The notes: generated from the sequence alone by a model not told the origin. A stretch of 9,400 nucleotides of DNA from Aquificaceae bacterium (GCA_015492115.1 WGFS01000108.1:1-9400); one strand, 5' to 3'. Positions 1 through 7,898 are shown, numbered from the stretch's first letter. Program-made: numbers and translations.

Positions 1-2987
1 CCACTCGGGGTGCCTGTGGGCTGGTACTCCTCTTTGGAAAGGAACTTGAACTCCCCATCCTGGAAGTCCACGATCACGGTCATTCCATCCTTTATCCCGC
101 CCCTGATTATCTTGTCAGCAAGGGGTGTCTCCACGTACCTCTGGAGCGTCCTTTTCAGGGGTCTGGCACCAAATGCTGGGTCGTATCCTCTTGCGACAAG
201 CTCTTTCTTTGCCTCTTCGGTAAGCTCTATTCTTATGTTCCTCTCCGCGAGCCTCCTGTTTACATTGGCGACCAGGAGATCAATTATCTTGGACAGTTCC
301 CTCATAGTGAGTGGTTTGAATACTATCACCTCGTCTACCCTGTTCAGGAACTCCGGTCTGAAGAAAACTTTTAACTCTTCAAGAACTTTCTCCTTAGCCT
401 TCTCAAACTCTCTCTCTACCACGTCCTCGCTCGCGTCCACGGGTATGTTAAGGAGGTACTGAGATCCTATGTTGGAGGTCATTATGATGACCGTGTTTCT
501 GAAGTCAACGGTTCTACCGTGAGAGTCGGTAAGCCTTCCGTCGTCAAGCACCTGCAAGAATAAGTCAAATACCCTCGGGTGTGCCTTCTCTATCTCATCA
601 AGGAGTATGACCGAGTAGGGCTTCCTTCTCACTGCCTCGGTGAGCTTTCCACCTTCTTCGTATCCTACATATCCGGGGGGTGCACCTATGAGCTTTGCTA
701 CCGAGTGTTCTTCCTTGAACTCAGACATGTCCAGCCTTATTAGGGCATCCTCTTCACCGAATAGGAGTTCCGCAAGAGCCTTGGAAAGTTCGGTCTTACC
801 CACTCCAGTGGGACCGAGGAAAAGGAAGCTCGCTATGGGTCTCTTGGGGTCTTTCAGACCAGCTCTCGCCCTTCTTATAGACTCCGCAACCGCCTTTACC
901 GCATGCTCCTGGTCAACGACTCTCCTGTGGAGCTCTTCCTCAAGTCTCAGGAGTTTTTCCATTTCCTCTTCTTTAAGTCTTGTTACGGGTATTCCCGTCC
1001 ATTCGGAAACCACCTGGGCAACGTCGTCCCAGCCAACTACCAGCTCTTCAGTCTTCTGGGACTCAAGGGCTTTAAGCTCTTTCTCAAGGTTCACCTTCTC
1101 TATCTTGAGCTGGGCTTCTCTCTCGTAGTCCCCGCTCTCCGCGGTTCTTATTATCTCCCTGTCAAGCTCCTCTATCTTCCTCTTTAGTTCTTGAAGCTTC
1201 ATATCCACGCTACCGAGCTTCTCCATAAGCTCCTGCTTTTCCTTTTCAAGCTGAGCCTTCTGAACTTTCAGCTGAGCCTCTTTCTCGTAATCACCCTCAA
1301 GGTTAGCTTTCATTATCTCCTCTTCAAGAGACTTTATCTTTCTCTCTATCTCCTGAACCTCGGGAGGGAGGGATATGACGGAGAGCTTCTTCCTTGCGGA
1401 CGCCTGGTCAAGGGCATCTATAGCCTTGTCGGGTAGCTTCCTGAAGGTTACGTATCTCTTGGTTAACTTGACCGCTGCCTCTATCGCCTCGTCGGATATC
1501 TTCACCTTGTGGTGCTGTTCAAGCTTTGGCCTCAAGCCTTTAAGTATCTCAACTGTTTCCTCCTCCGAAGGCTCGTCAACGTATATGGGCTGGAACCTTC
1601 TCTCAAGGGCAGGGTCTTTCTCTATGTACTTCCTGTACTCGTCCACGGTGGTGGCACCTATTACCCTTATCTCACCCCTTGCGAGGGCTGGTTTCATTAT
1701 GTTGCCAGCGTCAACAGCCCCTTCAGCCTTTCCTGCTCCCACTATGGTGTGTATCTCGTCTATGAAGAGTATTACGTTTCCCTTCTCCTTAACTTCATCA
1801 AGGAGCGCCTTCATCCTCTCCTCAAACTCTCCTCTGTACTTTGACCCCGCGAGGAGGGTAGCCATATCAACAGCCCATATCTCCCTGTCCTGAAGCTCGG
1901 GTGGAACCTCCTTGCTCACTATCCTCTGGGCTAAACCCTCAACTATGGCGGTTTTACCAACACCCGGGTCTCCCACCAGGACTGGATTGTTCTTCGTCCT
2001 TCTCAGTAAGACCTCTATAACCTGGTTTATCTCCCTCTCCCTTCCTATCACAGGGTCAAGTTTTCCCTCTCTCGCAAGCTCGGTGAGATTAACACCGAAC
2101 CTCTCAAGGGGAGACTTCTCCTCCTCTTTAAGTTCCTGTCCTACATCTTTCATCTCTCTTTCACCTCCTATAACCTGATTTATTAATCTACCTCCGATAG
2201 TATCCTTTGCCTCAATCAGTGAGGCTCCTATGTGGGAAGGCTGAACCTGGCTCTCCCCTTCGCTCACTGCCCTGTTCTGGGCATTTTCAAGAACTCTTAC
2301 AAGGTACTCGCTATAATCAAAGGCTGGCTTCCTCCCGAAGACTTTCTCAGCTATCCTGTCTATGACCCTGTCGGGGGATATGCCTATCTCCTTGATCTGC
2401 TGAATGAGGGAGGAGTCTTCAATAGCCTTCCTTATCAACCCGTCTATGGAGAGCCTGTTTTCAAGAAAAGCTCTTACGTCCTCAGGTTTGAACACAGAGC
2501 TGAGGCTCTTCTCAACACTCTCAAGCTGTCTGCGATAGTTCTGTTCAAGGGAGCTGAGCCGTCTGAGTTCAAGCTCAAGGCTCTCCAGAGTCCAGTAATC
2601 TCCGTACCTGCGCGCCTGTTCTATCTCCCTCTCTATTCTCGCCCTCGCCTGCCTGAGCTTCTGGAGCTCCGCCTGAACACCACCTATGTCAGACTTAACC
2701 TGCATTATCTGGGAGCGCAGGTTTATGAGCTGTTTCGCTTCCTGTTCAACAGCCTTGTCTATCTGTCCTCTGAGGTTGTCCAGATGTTCCTTTATCCTCT
2801 TCAAGAACTCTCTTCTCTCAACGCCCCTCTTTTCCAGGAACTTCGCGAGTGGAGAACCCTCGTCCGATAGAAGTGCTATCAAAAGGTGGTCTGTATCAAC
2901 CTTTGTATCGCCCTGCTGACGGGCTATCTCCTTTGCTGTCTCCAAGTACTCAAGAGACCTCGCAGAGAACAGATTCTCGCTTATCAT
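1..2987 (-). CDS. clpB: ClpB, ATP-dependent protein disaggregase (3' end cut by window)
   Basis: Cytoplasmic Hsp100/AAA+ hexamer that threads aggregated proteins through its central pore, normally together with DnaK/DnaJ/GrpE. At least 995 residues are visible. Clp_N repeat 1 is about residues 1-70 and repeat 2 about 224-273, separated by a coiled-coil-rich insertion. NBD1 has Walker A GDPGVGKT (339-346), Walker B DE (410-411) and a KYRGEFEER pore loop. The coiled-coil middle domain is about 536-645. NBD2 has Walker A GPTGVGKT (725-732), Walker B DE (797-798) and a GYVGYEEGG pore loop. The middle domain separates ClpB from ClpA, and no ClpP-docking IGF/L loop was noticed. Walker lysines are K345 and K731, against K212 and K611 in E. 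coli (from memory), so about 133 extra residues lie before NBD1. The ATG at 2987 is supported by GGGAGGT six bases upstream. The reading frame is still open at base 1; family length suggests few residues are missing. Confidence 0.97.
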   Translation of the reverse strand, partial: MISENLFSARSLEYLETAKEIARQQGDTKVDTDHLLIALLSDEGSPLAKFLEKRGVERREFLKRIKEHLDNLRGQIDKAVEQEAKQLINLRSQIMQVKSDIGGVQAELQKLRQARARIEREIEQARRYGDYWTLESLELELRRLSSLEQNYRRQLESVEKSLSSVFKPEDVRAFLENRLSIDGLIRKAIEDSSLIQQIKEIGISPDRVIDRIAEKVFGRKPAFDYSEYLVRVLENAQNRAVSEGESQVQPSHIGASLIEAKDTIGGRLINQVIGGEREMKDVGQELKEEEKSPLERFGVNLTELAREGKLDPVIGREREINQVIEVLLRRTKNNPVLVGDPGVGKTAIVEGLAQRIVSKEVPPELQDREIWAVDMATLLAGSKYRGEFEERMKALLDEVKEKGNVILFIDEIHTIVGAGKAEGAVDAGNIMKPALARGEIRVIGATTVDEYRKYIEKDPALERRFQPIYVDEPSEEETVEILKGLRPKLEQHHKVKISDEAIEAAVKLTKRYVTFRKLPDKAIDALDQASARKKLSVISLPPEVQEIERKIKSLEEEIMKANLEGDYEKEAQLKVQKAQLEKEKQELMEKLGSVDMKLQELKRKIEELDREIIRTAESGDYEREAQLKIEKVNLEKELKALESQKTEELVVGWDDVAQVVSEWTGIPVTRLKEEEMEKLLRLEEELHRRVVDQEHAVKAVAESIRRARAGLKDPKRPIASFLFLGPTGVGKTELSKALAELLFGEEDALIRLDMSEFKEEHSVAKLIGAPPGYVGYEEGGKLTEAVRRKPYSVILLDEIEKAHPRVFDLFLQVLDDGRLTDSHGRTVDFRNTVIIMTSNIGSQYLLNIPVDASEDVVEREFEKAKEKVLEELKVFFRPEFLNRVDEVIVFKPLTMRELSKIIDLLVANVNRRLAERNIRIELTEEAKKELVARGYDPAFGARPLKRTLQRYVETPLADKIIRGGIKDGMTVIVDFQDGEFKFLSKEEYQPTGTPS

Positions 2988-2993
2988 TCTTCT

Positions 2994-3000
2994 ACCTCCC
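2994..3000 (-). promoter_or_regulatory. Ribosome binding site of clpB
   Basis: On the minus strand GGGAGGT lies six bases before the ATG at 2987. It is a strong Shine-Dalgarno match and fixes the clpB start. Confidence 0.85.
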
Positions 3001-3015
3001 TATTTAACTAACCTT

Positions 3016-3044
3016 ATAATATTTCTTGAGTATGATATTGTCAA
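3016..3044 (-). promoter_or_regulatory. Sigma70-type promoter of clpB
   Basis: On the minus strand a perfect -35 TTGACA (3039-3044) is followed by a 17-base spacer and the -10 hexamer TATTAT (3016-3021), which matches TATAAT at five of six bases. An A-rich stretch lies just upstream of the -35. Transcription would start near 3009, giving a leader of about 20 bases that contains the ribosome binding site. This makes clpB a separate unit from the pilus/cyclase genes upstream. No CIRCE inverted repeat (TTAGCACTC-N9-GAGTGCTAA) and no sigma32-type -10 (CCCCAT) is visible, so heat control, if any, acts by another means. Confidence 0.8.
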
Positions 3045-3092
3045 GTTTTTCTGTAAATAGATCCCTCCATGGGAACTGGGATGTCCAGAGCC

Positions 3093-4955
3093 TCAGTATT
3101 CCTCCCCGCTCCACATATCGGGTTCAAAGCGAACGACCCTGTTCCTGCCCTCCTCCTTTGCTCTGTAAAGGGCAACGTCCGCAAACTTTATGCACTGCCA
3201 GAACTTACCCTCACAGTCCTTTGGAAACTCTGAAACCCCTATGCTCACAGTCTTCTTCAGAACTCCACCTGAGACCTCTATAACCTTACCTTCAACAGCC
3301 CTCCTTATCTTCTCAGCGACCTTTTCCGCGGTACCCTCCCTTATATCCACAAGGAGCACAAGTATCTCTTCTCCCCCAAAGCGTATAACGTAGTCAGCTT
3401 CCCGAACGTTGCTCTTCACCACCTGAGCTATCTCCTTCAGAACCCTGTCCCCAACGTCGTGTCCGTACTTATCGTTCACCTGCTTGAAGTAGTCAATATC
3501 TATCATGAGAATTCCCAGCGACGTTCCCCTCCTCTTGACCTGGGCTGAGAGCTTGTCCGCTATCTCCTCAAGGAACCTCCTGTTGTAAAGTCCCGTGAGC
3601 TGATCTATGTAAGACTGCTGTTGCAGTAGCTCCATAAGGCTCTTGGACTCAAGGACGGGGGATGCCTCCTGCAGGTACCCCTTTATGTAGGGAATGAGCA
3701 TCCTCACGAAGATATCCATGTCCTTCTCATAGACTATCTGGACTACACTTCCCACCTTTCCCCCTATGTTCACAGGTATGCAGTAGTACTGGATCCCGTG
3801 GGTTGAACACAGTTCGTTGTGGGCAAACCTCGGACATATACAGGGAAACTCCTGAGAGTCCACATCCTCACCCGTCCTCTTTGCCCTGCACTCGTTAGCA
3901 TCCTCAAGGATTATGTTTGAACACCACATGCTCTCACCGTGAACGGTGATCACCTGCATAGCGTTCCTTCTTTCGTCAATCTCGTAGATTGAGAACTTGT
4001 CAAGGCTCATGTAATCTGCAAGTATCGTCTCTATTCTTTCATATATGTCCGCCTTCTTTATGTCCTGCTCTATCGTCCTCTTGAAGTGGGATATCTTCAC
4101 GAGCTCCTCAACTATCTTCTCCGTATCCTTCAGTGCGTTCTCCGTTTCCATAACGTTGTAGCCTATGAGCATTGATACCTTCTCTCTTATGTTTGTCAGT
4201 ATGGCGTTCAGCTGTTGTCCGACCTTGTTGAGAACCTGTGCAAGCTCGCCAGCCTCATCACTGAGCTTTGTTTCAACCCTCTCCCTGAAGTTACCCTCCT
4301 TAAATCTGTTGAGCACCCTCTTCATATCCTTGAAGAGCCTCCTGTAGGGCTCAAAGTATCTAACTATAACAACAAAGAGCAGTACGAACACGCTCCCTGC
4401 GGTTGCTGTGTAAAGACCAAGCATAAAGAGAGCCTCGTTTCTCTTCTCGGTTAAGTCAACAGCAAGGCTCACAGCCCCTAAAACTTCCCCTTCCCTGACC
4501 TTGTGACACTGGAGACAGTTTATTCTTCCGGTGGAGGTTGCCTTATAAGGCATCACAAGTCTGTAGATCACCCGTTTCTTGTCCTCAATAAGGAGGTTCT
4601 TCAGCTTTCCTGTTTTAAGTACCTCCTTCTCCAAGGGGTCAATAGCTTCCTCCTTACGCATACCTTCACCGAACTGTCTGCTTACCGCAGGTCCCCTGAC
4701 GATCCTTATATACTCAAGTCCATGGGTCTTCTCTATCTCCTGTAGTAGGAGGTCTCTCTTATCTATAACTCCTAAGACCATGTAGGAAGTTAGAGCGTCT
4801 CTGACCAGCTCCGCTATCGTGAGGGCGGTTTCCTCAGAGCTCTCTATGACGCTCTTCCTGAAGAAGAAGGCGACTATGCTCACAGTGAGCAGAAACAGAA
4901 CAAGGAGCAGTGCTCCCGTCTTCAAAACAAGGCGTCCCCTCATTCCCCTGAACAT
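3093..4955 (-). CDS. Membrane diguanylate cyclase with periplasmic heme-c sensor, HAMP, Cys-rich GAF-like domain and GGDEF
   Basis: Predicted to make cyclic di-GMP from two GTP. The 620 residues show an N-terminal membrane helix (about 13-32), a periplasmic sensor region (about 33-173), a second helix (about 175-199), a HAMP linker (about 200-252), a helical stretch, a GAF-like domain (about 303-430) and a C-terminal GGDEF domain (about 450-611). The sensor carries a c-type heme motif C147-L-Q-C150-H151 close to the second helix, followed by the GAVSLAVDL strand usual at the end of PAS/Cache-like sensors. The GAF-like region has six cysteines (345, 356, 372, 374, 383, 392). The catalytic signature is GGEEI (527-531), and an RxxD inhibitory site (518-521) sits exactly five residues before it, as in product-inhibited cyclases. 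No EAL or HD-GYP domain follows, so synthesis only is expected. The ATG at 4955 has TGAGG eight bases upstream. The gene follows pilC by 61 bases on the same strand. The ligand is unknown; heme attachment and activity are inferred from motifs. Confidence 0.93.
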   Translation of the reverse strand: MFRGMRGRLVLKTGALLLVLFLLTVSIVAFFFRKSVIESSEETALTIAELVRDALTSYMVLGVIDKRDLLLQEIEKTHGLEYIRIVRGPAVSRQFGEGMRKEEAIDPLEKEVLKTGKLKNLLIEDKKRVIYRLVMPYKATSTGRINCLQCHKVREGEVLGAVSLAVDLTEKRNEALFMLGLYTATAGSVFVLLFVVIVRYFEPYRRLFKDMKRVLNRFKEGNFRERVETKLSDEAGELAQVLNKVGQQLNAILTNIREKVSMLIGYNVMETENALKDTEKIVEELVKISHFKRTIEQDIKKADIYERIETILADYMSLDKFSIYEIDERRNAMQVITVHGESMWCSNIILEDANECRAKRTGEDVDSQEFPCICPRFAHNELCSTHGIQYYCIPVNIGGKVGSVVQIVYEKDMDIFVRMLIPYIKGYLQEASPVLESKSLMELLQQQSYIDQLTGLYNRRFLEEIADKLSAQVKRRGTSLGILMIDIDYFKQVNDKYGHDVGDRVLKEIAQVVKSNVREADYVIRFGGEEILVLLVDIREGTAEKVAEKIRRAVEGKVIEVSGGVLKKTVSIGVSEFPKDCEGKFWQCIKFADVALYRAKEEGRNRVVRFEPDMWSGEEY

Positions 4956-4963
4956 AAAGCCTG

Positions 4964-4968
4964 CCTCA
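4964..4968 (-). promoter_or_regulatory. Ribosome binding site of the diguanylate cyclase
   Basis: TGAGG on the minus strand, eight bases before the ATG at 4955. It favours this start over the internal ATG four codons later, which has AGGGGA directly abutting it. The rest of the 61-base gap (4956-5016) holds no convincing promoter or terminator, so read-through from the pil genes is plausible. Confidence 0.6.
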
Positions 4969-5016
4969 CACTCAAAATTTTAACCAAATTCACGCTCCCC
5001 GTATCTATCCGTAAGT

Positions 5017-6240
5017 TCAGAACTGTCTTCCTATCTGGGATATGAGGTCGTATATGGGCAGGAGCAGGCTGACCATTATTATCGCCATAAAGAGACCCAC
5101 GGTGATTATTATCACAGGCTCAATTATCTTCGCTATGTTCTGGGTTATGTAGTCCAGCTTGTTGTAGTAGTACCTTGCCAGGTAGTCAAGCTGGTTGTCA
5201 AGCCCTCCAGCTTCCTCACCCACAGCTATCATCCTCACCATGAGGGAAGGGAAGAGCTTTGTCCTCCTCATGCTATCGCTTATGGAGTTCCCTGCGGACA
5301 CACTCTCCTTCATCGTAGCCATGGCTCTCTTGAATACCCTGTTGTGGAAGGACTCCTGAAGTATGAGCAGTGTTTCATAGAGGGACACCCCTGCGGAGAC
5401 CATGAGCCTCATGTACTCTGAGAAGAAGGCGTAGTTAAAGTTGTAGAGGATCATGTTTATTATGGGTATCTTGAGCATAAGTTTGTCGGTCGCATACCTG
5501 AACCTCTCGTTCTTCTTTCTTAGGATAAAGAATAGAGCCAAGAAGAGTATCAGGAAGGCGAGCATAAAGAGGACATACTCTTTCACGAACTCAGAGACGT
5601 TCAAGACCATTATGGTTATGGTGGGGAGCTTGACGTTGAGCCCTTTAAAGAGCTCTGCGAGCTTTGGGAGGACGTAAACGAGCCAGAAGAGAAGGGCTGT
5701 GGTTATGGTCACCAGGGCAAAGGCTGGGTATATGAGAGCCTGCTTCACCTTGCTCACGAAGTCCTCTACCCTGGCGTAGTGCTCCGATATGTCCTTGAAC
5801 ACCCGATCCAGGCTTCCCGTCTCCTCCCCTATCCTTATGAGGTTCACCGCTATCGCCCCCAGAACGTTCTCGTAGCGAGCCATAGCATCGGATATGGAGA
5901 GTCCGGACTGTATCCTGTAGGCGACATCCTGGAGCATGTCCTTTATCGCGGGGTTGTCCATGTCCTCCGCGAGATCCCAGAGTCCCACACCCAGAGGCAC
6001 CCCCGACTGGGCGAGGAGGTGAAGGTTTTCAAAGAGGTCTATGAGGTCTTTCCTCTTTATCCTTCTGAAGTGGAGGGCTCTCTGAACCTTCCCGAGGATG
6101 TCCGGTCTCTGGGAGACCTTTACCGGTGTTAAGTTGAGGAACTCAAGGAAGGAAAGGAGCTGGACTTCGTTGTCCGCCTCTATAGCCCGGCTCACGACCC
6201 TTCCCGCGTTGTCAACAGCCTTCACCGAGTAGTAAGGCAT
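5017..6240 (-). CDS. pilC: PilC/GspF-family inner-membrane platform protein
   Basis: Polytopic inner-membrane protein that forms the platform of type IV pilus or type II secretion machines and couples the cytoplasmic ATPase to pilin insertion. It has 407 residues, the usual family length. Two T2SSF cytoplasmic domains are visible: the first (about 66-190) has a GVPL start and the GEETG motif (138-142); the second (about 270-393) has the related AGVSL and GEEAG (341-345) motifs, reflecting the family's internal duplication. Membrane segments lie at about 168-190, 222-240 and 369-394. The ATG overlaps the stop of the upstream ATPase gene by one base (TGATG), a sign of translational coupling, with a GGTGGTGGG stretch just upstream. 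Sequence alone does not settle whether this is a pilus (PilC) or a secretion (GspF) protein; the MshEN-type ATPase and possible pilin glycosyltransferase nearby favour a pilus. Confidence 0.94.
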   Translation of the reverse strand: MPYYSVKAVDNAGRVVSRAIEADNEVQLLSFLEFLNLTPVKVSQRPDILGKVQRALHFRRIKRKDLIDLFENLHLLAQSGVPLGVGLWDLAEDMDNPAIKDMLQDVAYRIQSGLSISDAMARYENVLGAIAVNLIRIGEETGSLDRVFKDISEHYARVEDFVSKVKQALIYPAFALVTITTALLFWLVYVLPKLAELFKGLNVKLPTITIMVLNVSEFVKEYVLFMLAFLILFLALFFILRKKNERFRYATDKLMLKIPIINMILYNFNYAFFSEYMRLMVSAGVSLYETLLILQESFHNRVFKRAMATMKESVSAGNSISDSMRRTKLFPSLMVRMIAVGEEAGGLDNQLDYLARYYYNKLDYITQNIAKIIEPVIIITVGLFMAIIMVSLLLPIYDLISQIGRQF

Positions 6241-7898
6241 CAGCCCACCACCCTTTTTACCTCTTCGGGGGTAGTTATGCCCCTTAGAACCTTCAGGAGA
6301 CCGTCCTCCTTTAGAGTCCTCATCCCCTTCTCCTTAGCCCTCTGGAGTATGGCGAGGGGCGGGTATCCTCTAACTATCATGTCCCCTATCTCCTCATCTA
6401 TCTTGAGGAGCTCAACGACCGCAAGCCTGCCCAGGTATCCAGTCCCCCTGCAGTGCTCACAGCCCCTTCCCCTGTAAAGGGTTATCTCCTCACCCTCAAG
6501 GTACCTATCAAGGGACTCCTCGGAGAAGCCAAACCTCTTTAGCTCCTCTCTGGTAGCCCTGTACTCCTCCCTGCAGAACATGCACACCTTCCTTATGAGC
6601 CTCTGGGCTGATATGGCGAGGACTCCGGAGGCGACCATGTACTCCTTCACCTTCAGGTCTATGAGCCTCGGTATGGTGCTGACCGCATCGTTGGTGTGCA
6701 GGGTTGAGAGAACGAGGTGACCGGTTATGGCAGCCCTCACCGCCATCTCTGCGGTTTCCTCATCCCTTATCTCACCTATAAGTATCACGTCGGGGTCCTG
6801 CCTTAGGAAGTGTCTTACAGCTCTTGCAAAGGTGTAACCAGCCCTCTCGTTAACCTGTGTCTGCTTTATGAAGGGGAACCTGTACTCTATGGGGTCTTCA
6901 ACGGTGAGTATGTTCTTCCTCAGGGAGTTTATCCTCCTCAGGGAGGCGTAGAGGGTCGTCGTCTTACCGGAACCGGTCGGACCCGTAACGAGTATCATCC
7001 CGTAAGGCTTTGATATAACGTCCTCAAACTCCTGAAGTATGTCCTCCTCAAAGCCGAGGTTTTTCAGGTTGAAGAGGGAGAGGTTCTTGGGAAGGAGCCT
7101 CATAACAACGTTCTCGCCGTAAGCTGTGGGAAGTGTTGAAGATCTCACATCGTAACTCTCTCCCAGGAACGTGTAGGAGAACCCCCCGTCCTGAGGTAGC
7201 CTCTGTTCCGATATGTCCATCCCGCTGACTATCTTCACCCTTGAAACTATGGAAGGGTGAACCTCCTTTGGAAGGGAGAAGTAGTGATGGAGGACTCCAT
7301 CTATCCTGTAAAAGACATGGGATGCAAGGTTTTCGGGTGATATGTGGACATCCGTCGCTCTCTCAATGATCCCCTCGTTGAGTATTAGGTCAACGAGCTT
7401 GGGTATGTCAGCCTCACCCCTCTCAGCCCTCCGGACGGTCTCCTCTATCTGTTCTTCAAGGGGCTTTTCAAGCTGTTCGTAGTATATCTCTATGCTTCTG
7501 AGAATGCTCTCCCTGTCGGAGACGTATATCTCAACCTCAAGCCCTGTTCTCCTCTTCACGAGGTCAATGATGTTCACGTTAAAGGGGTCGGAGACAGCGA
7601 GCCTGAGCCTGTTCCCCTCAACGCTGAGTGGAAGGATCTCCAGCTGTTTTGCGGTGTTCTTGTCTATCAGCTTGAGGGCTTCCGCAGAGGGAGCATACAC
7701 AGTGAGGTCTATAAACTCCCTCTTAGCCTGATGGGCTATAGCCTGGGCGAGCTCCTGGGGAGACACGAAGGATAGGTCGGTGAGTATGTTACCTAAGCTC
7801 TTACCGTTTAGCTTCTGGACTTCAAGGGCTACCTCAAGCTGTTCCGGTGTCAGGTAGCCGAGCTCCTCTAACAGCTCTCCGAGCTTTTTGCGTGCCAT
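6240..7898 (-). CDS. pilB: PilB/GspE-family pilus assembly ATPase with MshEN-like N-terminal domain
   Basis: Cytoplasmic hexameric ATPase that powers pilin extraction and assembly at the platform protein. With the ATG at 7898 it has 552 residues. Residues 5-57 hold two 24-residue MshEN motifs (LGELLEELG... and LGNILTDLS...) with a five-residue spacer, the arrangement that binds c-di-GMP in MshE; the leading arginine is K5 in the first motif and S34 in the second. The T2SSE core follows: Walker A GPTGSGKT (306-313), Asp box EDP (334-336), Walker B ending in G-E376, His box with H394 and H401, and a zinc tetracysteine C439-x2-C442 ... C480-x2-C483. The tetracysteine and MshEN-type N-terminus mark an assembly ATPase rather than a PilT retraction motor. 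An in-frame TTG at 7910 would add four residues (MVFN), but it directly follows the prepilin stop and has no spaced ribosome site. The ATG also has only a weak one, so coupling to the prepilin gene is likely. Confidence 0.95.
   Translation of the reverse strand: MARKKLGELLEELGYLTPEQLEVALEVQKLNGKSLGNILTDLSFVSPQELAQAIAHQAKREFIDLTVYAPSAEALKLIDKNTAKQLEILPLSVEGNRLRLAVSDPFNVNIIDLVKRRTGLEVEIYVSDRESILRSIEIYYEQLEKPLEEQIEETVRRAERGEADIPKLVDLILNEGIIERATDVHISPENLASHVFYRIDGVLHHYFSLPKEVHPSIVSRVKIVSGMDISEQRLPQDGGFSYTFLGESYDVRSSTLPTAYGENVVMRLLPKNLSLFNLKNLGFEEDILQEFEDVISKPYGMILVTGPTGSGKTTTLYASLRRINSLRKNILTVEDPIEYRFPFIKQTQVNERAGYTFARAVRHFLRQDPDVILIGEIRDEETAEMAVRAAITGHLVLSTLHTNDAVSTIPRLIDLKVKEYMVASGVLAISAQRLIRKVCMFCREEYRATREELKRFGFSEESLDRYLEGEEITLYRGRGCEHCRGTGYLGRLAVVELLKIDEEIGDMIVRGYPPLAILQRAKEKGMRTLKEDGLLKVLRGITTPEEVKRVVG

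Noticed and set aside
10..1893. Plus-strand open frames of up to 172 codons opposite clpB
   Set aside because: They are antisense to strongly conserved ClpB motifs, are rich in Ser, Leu and Phe as expected for reverse complements of charged helical protein, and resemble no family.
2232..2870. A 212-codon plus-strand open frame opposite the ClpB N-terminal region
   Set aside because: The minus strand encodes the Clp_N repeats and the coiled-coil insertion without a break. The Leu/Tyr-rich plus-strand product is the antisense of the Glu/Arg-rich insertion and has no recognisable domain.
3061..3082. Short inverted repeat (ATCCC ... GGGAT) downstream of the cyclase gene as a rho-independent terminator
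   Set aside because: The stem is only five base pairs with a 12-base loop and no run of T follows on the minus strand. It is too weak to call a terminator.
4956..5016. A TAAAAT stretch between pilC and the cyclase gene as a promoter -10
   Set aside because: No acceptable -35 hexamer lies 16-19 bases upstream (only GATACG-like sequence). An AT-rich coincidence is as likely.
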